Source of the DNA: CAZOVB01 sp964583095
GTDB lineage: Bacteria; Planctomycetota; Phycisphaerae; SM23-33
Reading direction: 5' to 3'
DNA: 34,654 nucleotides
NCBI GenBank assembly: GCA_964583095.1
Contig: CAZOVB010000046.1
Location: 1-34,654, forward strand
Numbering within the stretch: position 1 is the first letter of the stretch; every line of letters starts with the position of its first letter. This document shows, one piece after another, positions 1 to 7,400 of the stretch. The notes under the pieces are model-generated. The model was not told the DNA's origin, did no database searches, and worked only from the letters and a program-made list of their open reading frames with translations. The position numbers and the translations under genes were made by a program.

Positions 1-563
1 ACGCGAGCCGGGGCGTCAGGCCGGTCGGTGTACAGACCGTCAGGTTCTTGCATCTTGGTGTGCTTGGCGAGGACCGTCTTACCGTTCGGCAACTGCTTGC
101 GCACGGTTTTTGTGACGCGCTTCCAAGTGCTCTGCGGCGGGCGAGGGGGTAGCTTCTGGATGTGGAACCGAACAAACAGCAGCGTCTCTTTGGTCGACAC
201 GTTGAAGCTCGACGTCTGCGGCGCGTACAGCGGCTGCGGCTCCATGTGGCCCGGCTCGTTGCACGTCTCGATGCGAACAACCGCAGGGCCGTTGATGTCG
301 ATCTGAAACACACGGTTGTCACCGCCGCAATAGATCCACTCGGTGTGGCCCCAGCCGTGTTTGTCCGAGTTCCAAACCCGGTTGTTGATGTGCGGCAGCG
401 CCGGAATAGCGTTAGCCTGCTCGACCTGCTGAGCCAGCACGTCGGTGATTACTTGACGCAGCTGCCTAGACCCTTCCGGATGAAGCAGATCTGAAATAGA
501 CCACTCCCGCAGAGCGTTAGACGGATCGTCCGGCTCAAGCCACTTCTGTACCAGCGCTTTCAT
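1..563 (-). CDS. Hypothetical protein, 3' end cut by window edge
   Basis: This reading frame starts with ATG at 563 and stays open for 187 codons to the left edge, so the C-terminus is missing. The start directly abuts the TAA stop of the upstream gene at 564 (TAAATG), which implies translational coupling. The visible protein begins MKALVQKWLEPDDPSNALRE and includes a lysine- and arginine-rich stretch (around STWKRVTKTVRKQLPNGK). I see no signal peptide, membrane helix or catalytic motif and do not recognise the family. Its place after the lysis genes at the end of the leftward late block suggests either a last structural protein or an accessory gene. Coding status is supported by continuous openness and tight packing. 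Confidence 0.8.
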   Translation of the reverse strand, partial: MKALVQKWLEPDDPSNALREWSISDLLHPEGSRQLRQVITDVLAQQVEQANAIPALPHINNRVWNSDKHGWGHTEWIYCGGDNRVFQIDINGPAVVRIETCNEPGHMEPQPLYAPQTSSFNVSTKETLLFVRFHIQKLPPRPPQSTWKRVTKTVRKQLPNGKTVLAKHTKMQEPDGLYTDRPDAPAR

Positions 564-875
564 TTACCACGAGTACCCCACGAAGACTTCACCAGCCGTG
601 TGCGCAGAGCAGCGCGAGCGTACAAGCGACCACGCGTCGCCGACCGTAATGGCCTCGTTGACCGCAGAACCGGTACCGCTGTAAGTCGCAAGCGGGAACC
701 AATGCTTTCCGGTCGTGCTGGCCTCAAGGACAACGGTTGCCGTATCTTCGATGTACACCTGCAAAACAGGACCGACAGACAGTCGGGGGACGGCGACTGA
801 ACGAGACGTCGCGGTGCCCGTAACTTCCAGCAACGGTTCGCCAGAGTGATACTGAATTTCGCGTTGATCTGCCAT
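564..875 (-). CDS. Small beta-rich putative structural protein
   Basis: A 103-residue protein starting MADQREIQYHSGEPLLEV. It is rich in Thr, Ser and Val with alternating hydrophobic positions. The segment VVLEASTTGKHWFPLATYSG resembles the small all-beta phage proteins that carry an LEAS-x-DG-x-TWF-like motif, which are usually virion accessory or decoration-like proteins. No membrane segment or signal peptide is visible. It sits 2 nt downstream of the second holin-like gene and is immediately followed by the edge gene, so all three probably share a transcript. The structural role is inferred from composition and the short motif only; it could be an unrelated accessory protein. Confidence 0.65.
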   Translation of the reverse strand: MADQREIQYHSGEPLLEVTGTATSRSVAVPRLSVGPVLQVYIEDTATVVLEASTTGKHWFPLATYSGTGSAVNEAITVGDAWSLVRSRCSAHTAGEVFVGYSW

Positions 876-877
876 AG

Positions 878-1159
878 TTACAACCCCATTGTGACGCCGA
901 CCACAACGGCGGCGATGATGATCGCTCGGCGCAGCATCGCCGGGCCTGCGTGTGGATGGGCCGGGCCTTCGTCAAGAAACATGTGCGGGCGAGCGTACGG
1001 GAACAGTGCTCGGTCAATGTAGTAGCCGGCCACGCAAGCAAGCGTAACCAGAGCCAGCTTGTACACGACGAGCGCCAGCTGATGCGGGGCGACAACAGCG
1101 ACCACGGCGAGAAGCCCCGCCGAGATCACACCCCACCACTTCATACGTAGAGTTTTCAT
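878..1159 (-). CDS. Putative holin (three membrane segments)
   Basis: A 93-residue membrane protein with three hydrophobic stretches at about residues 8-24, 27-50 and 76-93, a short charged N-terminus, and a soluble loop containing ALFPYARPH between the second and third helices. The YYIDRALFPYARPH segment resembles a family of small putative phage holins (I recall it as Pfam Phage_holin_8, from memory). Holins permeabilise the inner membrane to trigger lysis. An alternative ATG exists at 1144. I chose 1159 because it lies 26 nt after a CAGTCCC element, matching other genes with that element. The purine run AAGGGG directly touches this ATG, so a normally spaced ribosome site is absent. A second holin candidate exists at 4116-4370. 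Confidence 0.7.
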   Translation of the reverse strand: MKTLRMKWWGVISAGLLAVVAVVAPHQLALVVYKLALVTLACVAGYYIDRALFPYARPHMFLDEGPAHPHAGPAMLRRAIIIAAVVVGVTMGL

Positions 1160-1168
1160 CCCCTTAGT

Positions 1169-1193
1169 ATGATCAACCGTCGTTAGGGACTGC
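1169..1193 (-). promoter_or_regulatory. CAGTCCC-N9-TTGATCAT element upstream of second holin-like gene
   Basis: On the minus strand GCAGTCCC is followed after 9 nt by TTGATCAT. The start codon at 1159 comes 26 nt after CAGTCCC. The element overlaps the last codons of the preceding 61-aa gene. It is one of a recurrent set found at 4380, 15704, 23383, 26721 and 28940. Promoter function is inferred from recurrence, orientation and spacing; no -35/-10 of the host sigma-70 type fits. Confidence 0.6.
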
Positions 1194-1358
1194 GAGCTGT
1201 TCGAGTTTATCTTTCAGCAGTCCCACATCGTTGACGACGCTCTGAAGCCAGAGCTTGTCCTCAGCCCGCATCGGGCGAGACTCCGGGCTGTTCAGAAAGT
1301 CGTGAGCCGTGTCGAAAGTCAGCTGCGTCAGAACCTGCAGCTTGGCGATATCACTCAT
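1173..1358 (-). CDS. Small hypothetical protein, 61 aa
   Basis: I place the start at the ATG at 1358 (MSDIAKLQVLTQLTFDTAHD), which overlaps the end of the HslV-like gene by 8 nt. A longer in-frame version from 1397 would lie deep inside that gene. The protein is probably all helical, with a C-terminal heptad-like stretch VVNDVGLLKDKLEQL that could form a short coiled coil. There is no membrane segment and I do not recognise the family. The last codons overlap a CAGTCCC element that serves the next gene. Tight overlap with its neighbours is the main evidence that it is real. Confidence 0.65.
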   Translation of the reverse strand: MSDIAKLQVLTQLTFDTAHDFLNSPESRPMRAEDKLWLQSVVNDVGLLKDKLEQLAVPNDG

Positions 1359-1788
1359 AAAGGGTCTCCACAATGATTGGGCCGCCAGTGAACGCATCCA
1401 CTTTGGCGGCTATTGCAATAGCGTCATGGGGCTCATGGCCGAGAATGAGGGCCGCCTGAGCGGCCATCTCCCCGGAGCCGATGGCGGCGTAATGGTCCAG
1501 CACCGGTACCGGGGTGCAATAGAACGGTAGCTGATAGAGCCATATGCCTGATGGCGTAAGGCGCAACGCGCAAGACGCGTCGTCATCGACTTTTTTATCG
1601 TCGATGGCGTCGATCTCCCCGTCCAGATACTGCACCCACAAAAGGCCGACGGCAGGGTCGCCAGAAAACCCGAACAAACTGCCGTCGTTCAAACGAAATA
1701 GCTTTTGGGTGTGGGCGAAAGCCCCTCCATCGGAAGTCATACGGGTGTCGGCCGCCATGGTCCGGCGGTCGCAAGCGATGGTCGTCAT
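1351..1788 (-). CDS. HslV/20S proteasome-like Ntn-hydrolase
   Basis: A 145-residue protein starting MTTIACDRRTMAADTRMTSD. It follows the layout of HslV (ClpQ), the peptidase of the bacterial HslUV protease: an N-terminal Thr exposed once Met is removed (Thr2), an Asp near residue 14 in AADT matching the HslV AGD segment, Lys29 in HTQKLFRL matching the catalytic Lys33, and the AAIGSG turn at 102-106 followed by an Ala-rich helix (MAAQAALIL) like HslV AIGSG-x-x-x-AQAAA. It is shorter than HslV (about 175 aa). A ribosome site TAGGAG lies 9-10 nt before the ATG. It sits between the spanins and a small gene, in the lysis region. Phage proteins of this type are known but their substrate is not. The proposed Thr nucleophile and Lys are present, so it may be active. 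Confidence 0.75.
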   Translation of the reverse strand: MTTIACDRRTMAADTRMTSDGGAFAHTQKLFRLNDGSLFGFSGDPAVGLLWVQYLDGEIDAIDDKKVDDDASCALRLTPSGIWLYQLPFYCTPVPVLDHYAAIGSGEMAAQAALILGHEPHDAIAIAAKVDAFTGGPIIVETLYE

Positions 1789-1828
1789 TAAGCGGCGCTC
1801 CTATAGCTGGAGATACGCCACGTCCGGT

Positions 1829-2128
1829 CTATTTCAGGGTGCTCTGGACGGCACCTTTCTGGGCATTACAGTAGGCGAGGGCGCGCTGGAGCTGCAGGGT
1901 ATAGACCTTCAGCTCGCCGTGCGTCTTAGGGAGTTTCCCCGGCGTCAGCGTGGGTAGGAGCCACGCCTCCGGGATCTCCGGGCAGGGCTGCTCGACCGTT
2001 GTCGGCGGCGTTGGAGCCGTCGCGCAGCCGGTCAAGGAAAGCGTCGTCAAGAGGCAGAGGATCGCACTCAGTCTCGGCAGCGAGGCGCTGCGCGTCCACG
2101 AGATCGTTGAACTGAGTGTCGAGATCAT
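1829..2128 (-). CDS. Rz1: Outer-membrane spanin subunit (o-spanin), Rz1-like lipoprotein
   Basis: A 99-residue protein with an N-terminal hydrophobic signal (about residues 19-34) ending in the lipobox LSLTGC with Cys35, followed by the Pro/Thr-rich stretch ATAPTPPTTVEQPCPEIP. Lipobox plus proline-rich mature part is the signature of Rz1. It overlaps the 3' half of the i-spanin gene in a different frame, the classic embedded or overlapping Rz/Rz1 arrangement. The lipidated protein sits in the inner leaflet of the outer membrane and pairs with Rz to fuse the two membranes in the last step of lysis. It is longer than lambda Rz1, and its mature part extends past the Rz stop by about 100 nt. Confidence 0.88.
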   Translation of the reverse strand: MISTLSSTISWTRSASLPRLSAILCLLTTLSLTGCATAPTPPTTVEQPCPEIPEAWLLPTLTPGKLPKTHGELKVYTLQLQRALAYCNAQKGAVQSTLK

Positions 2129-2393
2129 TCTGCTGCTCCGCTAAGTTATCGATCGTCTGAATCAGACGGCTGGTCAGGCGCTTCTGTTCCTCGTAGGTCT
2201 CGACCATGTTCTTCGCGCTTTGGGCAAAGGTCGTCGCCTTGGCTCTCCACTCGGCCGACTCCTCCCACTTGCCCTCGATTACCTTCACCCCAAAGTAACT
2301 GCATCCAAGCAACAACACAGGGATCAAGATCTTTATGAAGCGGCCGGCCGGGAGCCAACTTGCGGCGACCTGAAACCATTTCAAGATGGCCAT
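1926..2393 (-). CDS. Rz: Inner-membrane spanin subunit (i-spanin), Rz-like
   Basis: Start chosen at the ATG at 2393 (MAILKWFQVAASWLP), which overlaps the preceding gene by 13 nt; the longer upstream frame is a shadow of that gene. The 155-residue protein has one N-terminal membrane helix (about residues 18-40, KILIPVLLLGCSYFGVKVI). A long helical, Gln- and Asp-rich periplasmic part (about 42-115) follows, then a Cys-containing segment CDPLPLDDAFLDRLRD similar to the conserved C-terminal region of many Rz proteins, and a Gly/Pro-rich tail that is partly dictated by the overlapping Rz1 frame. It forms a membrane-spanning complex with Rz1. Confidence 0.88.
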   Translation of the reverse strand: MAILKWFQVAASWLPAGRFIKILIPVLLLGCSYFGVKVIEGKWEESAEWRAKATTFAQSAKNMVETYEEQKRLTSRLIQTIDNLAEQQNDLDTQFNDLVDAQRLAAETECDPLPLDDAFLDRLRDGSNAADNGRAALPGDPGGVAPTHADAGETP

Positions 2394-2950
2394 AGGATTC
2401 GCTCGTACGCAGCGAGCGTCTCCGTTTCGTTGGGCGCAGCGGCGATCTCCCGAACACCTTCGCCAGCGGCATCCCACCATGCCTGAGCAGCGGCGCCCAT
2501 AGCGAACCCCAGCGCCTGAAGTTCGTTTATGGTGAACTCGTGCCGTCCGGCGTTGACGTCGTGCCACGTGACGGTTTCTGCCGGGTTGCCAGTCAGCTGG
2601 ATCTTCACCATCAAAAGCTGTACATGCCCGGCTACGTGGTTCTGACTACGCTCGTTGGCGGAGAACCACTTGTTGTTGAACATCACGCGCAAGCGACCAT
2701 CGGCAGCAACCATAGAATCGCGTGTGTGTTGTACCTTGGCGATGAGTTCTTCCTTCAGCTCTGCGTGCCGCATGCTGTCGGGCTTGTCCATCAGGCTGAC
2801 CTGATCTTGAGCAAGAACTTTGTCCTCGCCCCATTCCTCGAGGGGGATCGTAAACATCTCCCCCGGCTCTAAAGGGTCGCCTTCGCGAATAATCCGAGCG
2901 CCGGGCTTCAAACCGACACCTAATGGTTCAATTGCGTATCGGTACGACAT
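2381..2950 (-). CDS. Tail-fibre-associated protein, DUF4376-like
   Basis: A 189-residue protein. The N-terminal 55 residues are a proline- and glycine-containing lead (MSYRYAIEPLGVGLKPGARI). Residues about 60-185 resemble DUF4376: a helix ending in a basic residue, a hydrophobic-plus-N/D strand (RLRVMFNNKWFSANERSQN), and the pattern VTWHDVNAGRHEFTINELQA followed by a helix. Such domains commonly lie next to phage tail fibre genes and are thought to assist fibre assembly or be part of the fibre tip. Its ATG overlaps the stop of the tail fibre gene, so the two are translationally coupled. The DUF4376 assignment is from memory of the motif layout and needs a profile search to confirm. Confidence 0.7.
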   Translation of the reverse strand: MSYRYAIEPLGVGLKPGARIIREGDPLEPGEMFTIPLEEWGEDKVLAQDQVSLMDKPDSMRHAELKEELIAKVQHTRDSMVAADGRLRVMFNNKWFSANERSQNHVAGHVQLLMVKIQLTGNPAETVTWHDVNAGRHEFTINELQALGFAMGAAAQAWWDAAGEGVREIAAAPNETETLAAYERILWPS

Positions 2951-4119
2951 CAGAACGTATACCCATTAAGCCAGATAAAATTGGATGTAGTTGCGCCGGG
3001 CGTTGTAACGGACCAGCCTAAATCGCGACCGCTAGGCGTCATATGTATACTGAAGCTGCCCCTAAAAATGGCCGCGCCAGATGAATTTCTGGTGTAATAA
3101 AGATGTTCTCGGGGTTTTCTATCGCCAAACCCTAAACCCTTTGCCCACAACCGAAAATCAATTTGAGTACCTTCGGTGCTTGTATTTGCGTTCGACTGAA
3201 TAACCCCGTGGGCTATGCGCGCATTAGGCGCCACAAACGCTAGTGTCGAGACGCTGCCCTCATGACCAGAAACACGTTGGGCGTTGTCTAATATCGCGGT
3301 ACGTGTAAAGCTAACATCGTTACCCACTTGAAAAAAGAACTTAACGAGCCCCGCAATGCTAGATATAACGTAAGTTCCTACAAGCCCTTTATAGGTATAC
3401 CCGGCTGGCATATCCGTGATTCCTTCAGTGTGTCTGGCAAATAAGCCGGATATCGTCGTTCCGTTATAGATGACCCACAAGTCGTACCACGTGTCTGCTT
3501 CGGCGGCAGAAGCGTGGTCGACGCCGTTCACGCCTTGGGCGTTTGCAACTACGGTCAAACTGATACCTGTGAGCTTCGCGGTGCCGCCAGATTGGTCCTC
3601 TACAATGAGCGCATCCGCAGTCACATCGACGTTGTTAGAATTATCCACGTCACGAACAACCGAAAGATTTCGGTACGGGGCAAGCACCTGATTCCCGACC
3701 GTAGTATTGGGGCCTACGTCAGAATGAGTTTGGCCGTTAACTTGTATGCCGTTCGGAAACGACGGCACGGTGTCGAAGGTCCACTCGCCGGAAACCGTAG
3801 CCGGCTCGGTGATTTGTGGGAACTGCTCAAGCAGGCCTTTCGTAATGCGAATGCTAATCGTCGACGTCGAAGCCGGAAACACTTTGGCGGTCGTGCCCTC
3901 CAGCTCGCGCGTTTCGATAGTGAACGTATCGCCATCGCGCTCAGACACCTCCACGATCTCGAAGCCGTTCGGGCCTGAAAGCGTAGCGCGGATCTTGTCA
4001 CCGCCAGTGATACTAGGGAATCGCGAGCCTTCACCCGACGAGACGTGTACGGTAGTAGCAACGCCACTCACTTCTGTTGCGATCGTCGCAACCGCGTTGT
4101 TCTCAAACAGAAGGCTCAT
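2950..4119 (-). CDS. Tail fibre / receptor-binding protein
   Basis: A 389-residue protein starting MSLLFENNAVATIATEVSGV. The first about 100 residues (a beta-rich adaptor with VHVSSGEGSRFPSITGGDK) resemble virion-attachment domains of phage fibres in which a value is read out of a grid-like domain. The centre has repeated short beta segments (TVSGEWTFDTVPSFPNGIQV) typical of fibre shafts, and the C-terminal 180 residues are Ser/Thr/Gly/Asn-rich and probably form the receptor-binding head. Overlap with the holin stop (ATGA) and the adjacent DUF4376-like gene support the assignment. The distal third has clearly lower GC (about 48% over 2941-3420 by hand count) than neighbours, suggesting exchange of the receptor-binding tip. 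Confidence 0.75.
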   Translation of the reverse strand: MSLLFENNAVATIATEVSGVATTVHVSSGEGSRFPSITGGDKIRATLSGPNGFEIVEVSERDGDTFTIETRELEGTTAKVFPASTSTISIRITKGLLEQFPQITEPATVSGEWTFDTVPSFPNGIQVNGQTHSDVGPNTTVGNQVLAPYRNLSVVRDVDNSNNVDVTADALIVEDQSGGTAKLTGISLTVVANAQGVNGVDHASAAEADTWYDLWVIYNGTTISGLFARHTEGITDMPAGYTYKGLVGTYVISSIAGLVKFFFQVGNDVSFTRTAILDNAQRVSGHEGSVSTLAFVAPNARIAHGVIQSNANTSTEGTQIDFRLWAKGLGFGDRKPREHLYYTRNSSGAAIFRGSFSIHMTPSGRDLGWSVTTPGATTSNFIWLNGYTF

Positions 4120-4370
4120 TTCTTGAGTTCCTCTTCGCGAATCTCCTGAGAGAGATCTAGCTTCTTACGCGCTACGCGCTGCCGAAGCTTGAAGTTCCGC
4201 CACTGGAAGTACCAGTTGAGCGCAAACGTTGCGACAGCAATAAGAAACCCGCCGATCGCTGCGACCTCGTTAGCCGACCAAGTACCGATCGCAAACGTCC
4301 CCACCCCCGTAGTAACCGAAGCCTGACTCGCTATGTGCTGAGCCTTTTCGCTAATCGTCACGACATCCAT
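4116..4370 (-). CDS. Holin, class II-like small membrane protein
   Basis: Start chosen at the ATG at 4370 (MDVVTISEKAQHIASQASVT), which is 26 nt after a CAGTCCC element; a longer frame from 4409 would begin inside that element. The 84-residue protein has a weakly hydrophobic N-terminal stretch (about 18-30) and a strong membrane helix at 36-56 (VAAIGGFLIAVATFALNWYF), followed by a highly charged tail (WRNFKLRQRVARKKLDLSQEIREEELKK). This matches small class II phage holins of the S21/T7 type, where the helix-NWYF-charged tail layout is common. GGAG directly touches the ATG, so ribosome-site spacing is unusual. It is followed by the fibre gene with a 4-nt overlap. Confidence 0.8.
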   Translation of the reverse strand: MDVVTISEKAQHIASQASVTTGVGTFAIGTWSANEVAAIGGFLIAVATFALNWYFQWRNFKLRQRVARKKLDLSQEIREEELKK

Positions 4371-4379
4371 CTCCGAATA

Positions 4380-4404
4380 ATATTCACTGGTGGGCGGGGA
4401 CTGC
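4380..4404 (-). promoter_or_regulatory. CAGTCCC-N9-GTGAATAT element upstream of holin
   Basis: On the minus strand GCAGTCCC, 9 nt, then GTGAATAT, placed right after the stop of the 2430-residue protein and 26 nt before the holin ATG. It fills nearly the whole 35-nt gap between these two genes. Part of the recurrent family described in the findings; function as a promoter or regulator site is inferred. Confidence 0.6.
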
Positions 4405-4405
4405 C

Positions 4406-7400
4406 TCACTCGTCCTCGCCTCTAAGGGTATCTACGCCGCTCCACACGAGCGGATATGCCGGGACTGCGCGCTTAAGGTTTCTCGGAACGCCGTCCCAGC
4501 CCCCGGTAATTAGGTCATACCCCTGTCCAACGAACGGACCAGCCGGGGCCACAAGCCCGAACTTCCCGTGCTGCTCGGTCTCGTGTATGTCGAACAGGAA
4601 CTGGGCAAGGCCGGGGAGACCGGCGCGCTCAACGAGGCGCCAGCTGTAATCCAGCCCCTCCGGGCGTCCGCTCTTGGGCTCCCCGGCCAACAGCCAGCGA
4701 AGCTCCAAGCCCAAAGCGGCAAGCGGTAAAGCCCACGCGCCGAGCATGATGAAAGGAGCGGCGGCGTAAAACTTGCGCATCCCTTCTTCTGTCTTGAACC
4801 GGTTACGAGACTGGCGATATGCGCGGAACAAAATCGACTGGGTGAACGCGTACATGAAAGACTTGAGCATCGTGAAGACTTTCAAGCGCGGGTCGTTCAG
4901 TAGTGTTGACTTAGTCAGCGGGGTCGGTCTTACAATTCCCTCGTCGACGAACTGGTTCAACGCGCCGAGAACTAGGGCGTTGTCGTCGTTGTACTTGAAC
5001 GCTTCGGACTGAGGCTTGGCCGCCCAGCGCCGAGCTTCTTCGAGGGAGAGGCCGATCTCGCTGAGGTAGTCCTCTCGCCCTTCCTTAGCCCACGCGCGGA
5101 CCATGGAATCGCCGACCTTCAAGCCAAACACACGTGTCGCGTTCGTCATCTGGTGCATCTGGTTCGCTCGGAAGAACCAGTTATTGAAGTTGCGCAGGTT
5201 CGTAGTTGCCGCCATGATCGACTGGGCGTCGTTCATGTAGTGCTCCATCATGTCGCGCTGGATAACACCAAGGTCCAGCGCGAACTGCGCAACCTGCTTC
5301 CGCTCCATGCTGTCAGTCATCAGGGACCACGCGTCTTTGAGCGCAGTCCACTGCTTGTCCGCCGGGACGCGCGCAGCCACGGTGCCGATGTCGACGAACT
5401 GCGAGAACACACCCATCGACAGGAGCCGAACGATCTGATACACGACGATAAACGCGGACGCGTTCCGCCAGCCGGGATGCATGTCCTGCTTGTACGTACC
5501 AAGGATCTGCGGGACGATGTCCTGCATTACGCGGTCGTACTCCGGCCGCGTCAGATGGCCGTCTATCAGATCTCGGTGCATATCCAGCTGCAGCTGTGCA
5601 GAAGGATCGAGCGGGTCAATGCCGCCGTTGTCCCGAGCAAACTTCTGACGTTCGTTGTTCAACGCCCCCTCGAACGCCGCGTTATAAAACGACTGGAGTA
5701 GGGCCCCTTCGTCTTCCTTGCTCATAGGCTCGCCGTCAGCCAAAGCTTGGCGCTTACGGGCCTCGACTTCGGACTTGGCGGACTGTCTGGCTTTGGCGAC
5801 GGCGCTCCGAACCGTATCCTTCCGGTGCTTGTGCGCGCCCATCAGGCCCTGCCACGCAGCGCGTTTAAACGCCTGCGTAATATAGCTGTTCATCACCTCG
5901 ATGGGGTTGTCTTCACGGAATTCCTTGAGCCGATCTGACAACTGCCAGTCGAGCTTGCGTTCCTTCTTCGACGAAAACCCCGGAGAAGTAAATACAACAT
6001 TACCGTCGGGGTCTGGCATGCCGGACGCATCGCCGGACGTCCACAGATTGAACAGCGCGTCTGCGTACTTCGTAGCTTCGGCTTCGGTCAGCTGTTGCCC
6101 AAACCTGTCTTGCCAATACTGCTGAGCATGCTCGGTCTGAGCCCACTCCTGTACAATCTCCACCAGCCGATCACGGCCTTTGCCGTTCATAAGCTTGGCC
6201 GGGCTGTACATGATGGGCGTAAAGTTCTTGCGCTTACGGATTTCCTGCTGCTGCAACTCACTAGCCTCAACACGAATATCTTCGAGCATCGAGGCCAGCT
6301 CGCGAGCAAGCGGAGAATACTGCCCCGGCTCAACCGCCGGGTCTTGCAGCTGTTCCCAAGCGCGCGTCAGTTCCTGCGAAACCGGGGGCGTGTCCCAGCA
6401 GGGAAGAACATGGTAAGGGCGCCACTGACTGCCGTGCTCATCGTGGATCTCCGAAAGCCGCTTGAGGTACTTGCCGGTACGGAACTGCACCTCGTCGTGA
6501 TACGTGTTGAACGACCGCTTCTCCTGCTTGCCTGCTTGGCGATGAACTTTGTTTAGGAACCTACGAACTGAATGCTCGCGATGCTCGAACGCATCCGGGC
6601 TTTTCTTCTCGTGGTGTTGCGCCATGAAGTCCAGCACATCGGCCAATGCCCGAAGGTGCTTGTCCCACACCTGTCTAACATTACGCCACGCAGATGGCAA
6701 CACGGCATCATCTTCGAGCATGGTCTTCGCGCGCTTAATACCGCGCTCGCGAAGGTTCTCGGGAATGGGGGTGTAGTTAAGGCTGTTTGCGTCTTGGGTC
6801 GGATAAGCAAACAGGGACATGGTAGAAGGGAACCCCGCGTCCTCCAACTCACGCGCCACGGCGGCAGCGACCCGCTCCTTCGGACGGAACTGCTCTTCAC
6901 CTGTAGATCTACGGCGGCGGTTCATCAGTACTTCAATGAACTCATTGAATCGGACGTCCGCTTTCAGCTGCTTGCTGCCGTTCCGCCACAAGCGGCGGAT
7001 GTTTCGGAGCAACTGCTTAAAGAACGTCTGTACCGTTTCAGCCAGCCGGCGGCGGGACGCATTGACGGGCTCCCCACTACCCGTCCGCTTCTCGACCTCC
7101 ACTTGGTTGGTTTGCATCCAGTTCACGAATTTCTCCGCGAACATTTCCTCAAACAGCTCGTGGTTCATCGGTACGCCGATGATTGCTTCGAGCGACTCTT
7201 TTACTTTGGACGGCGCCTCGTTCAGGAAGTGCCGCAACACGACGTGCCCAACTTCGTGCAGTATTTGTTTGGACCGCGTACCGGCCTTGAGAGAATCCGG
7301 CACGTAGATATGAGCAGTACCGTCCTGAATAACAACGCGCGCAGTAGGACGGCCATTAAAGCGGTTGTACATCGAATCGTCTTCGAGCGCGTTGACGGCA

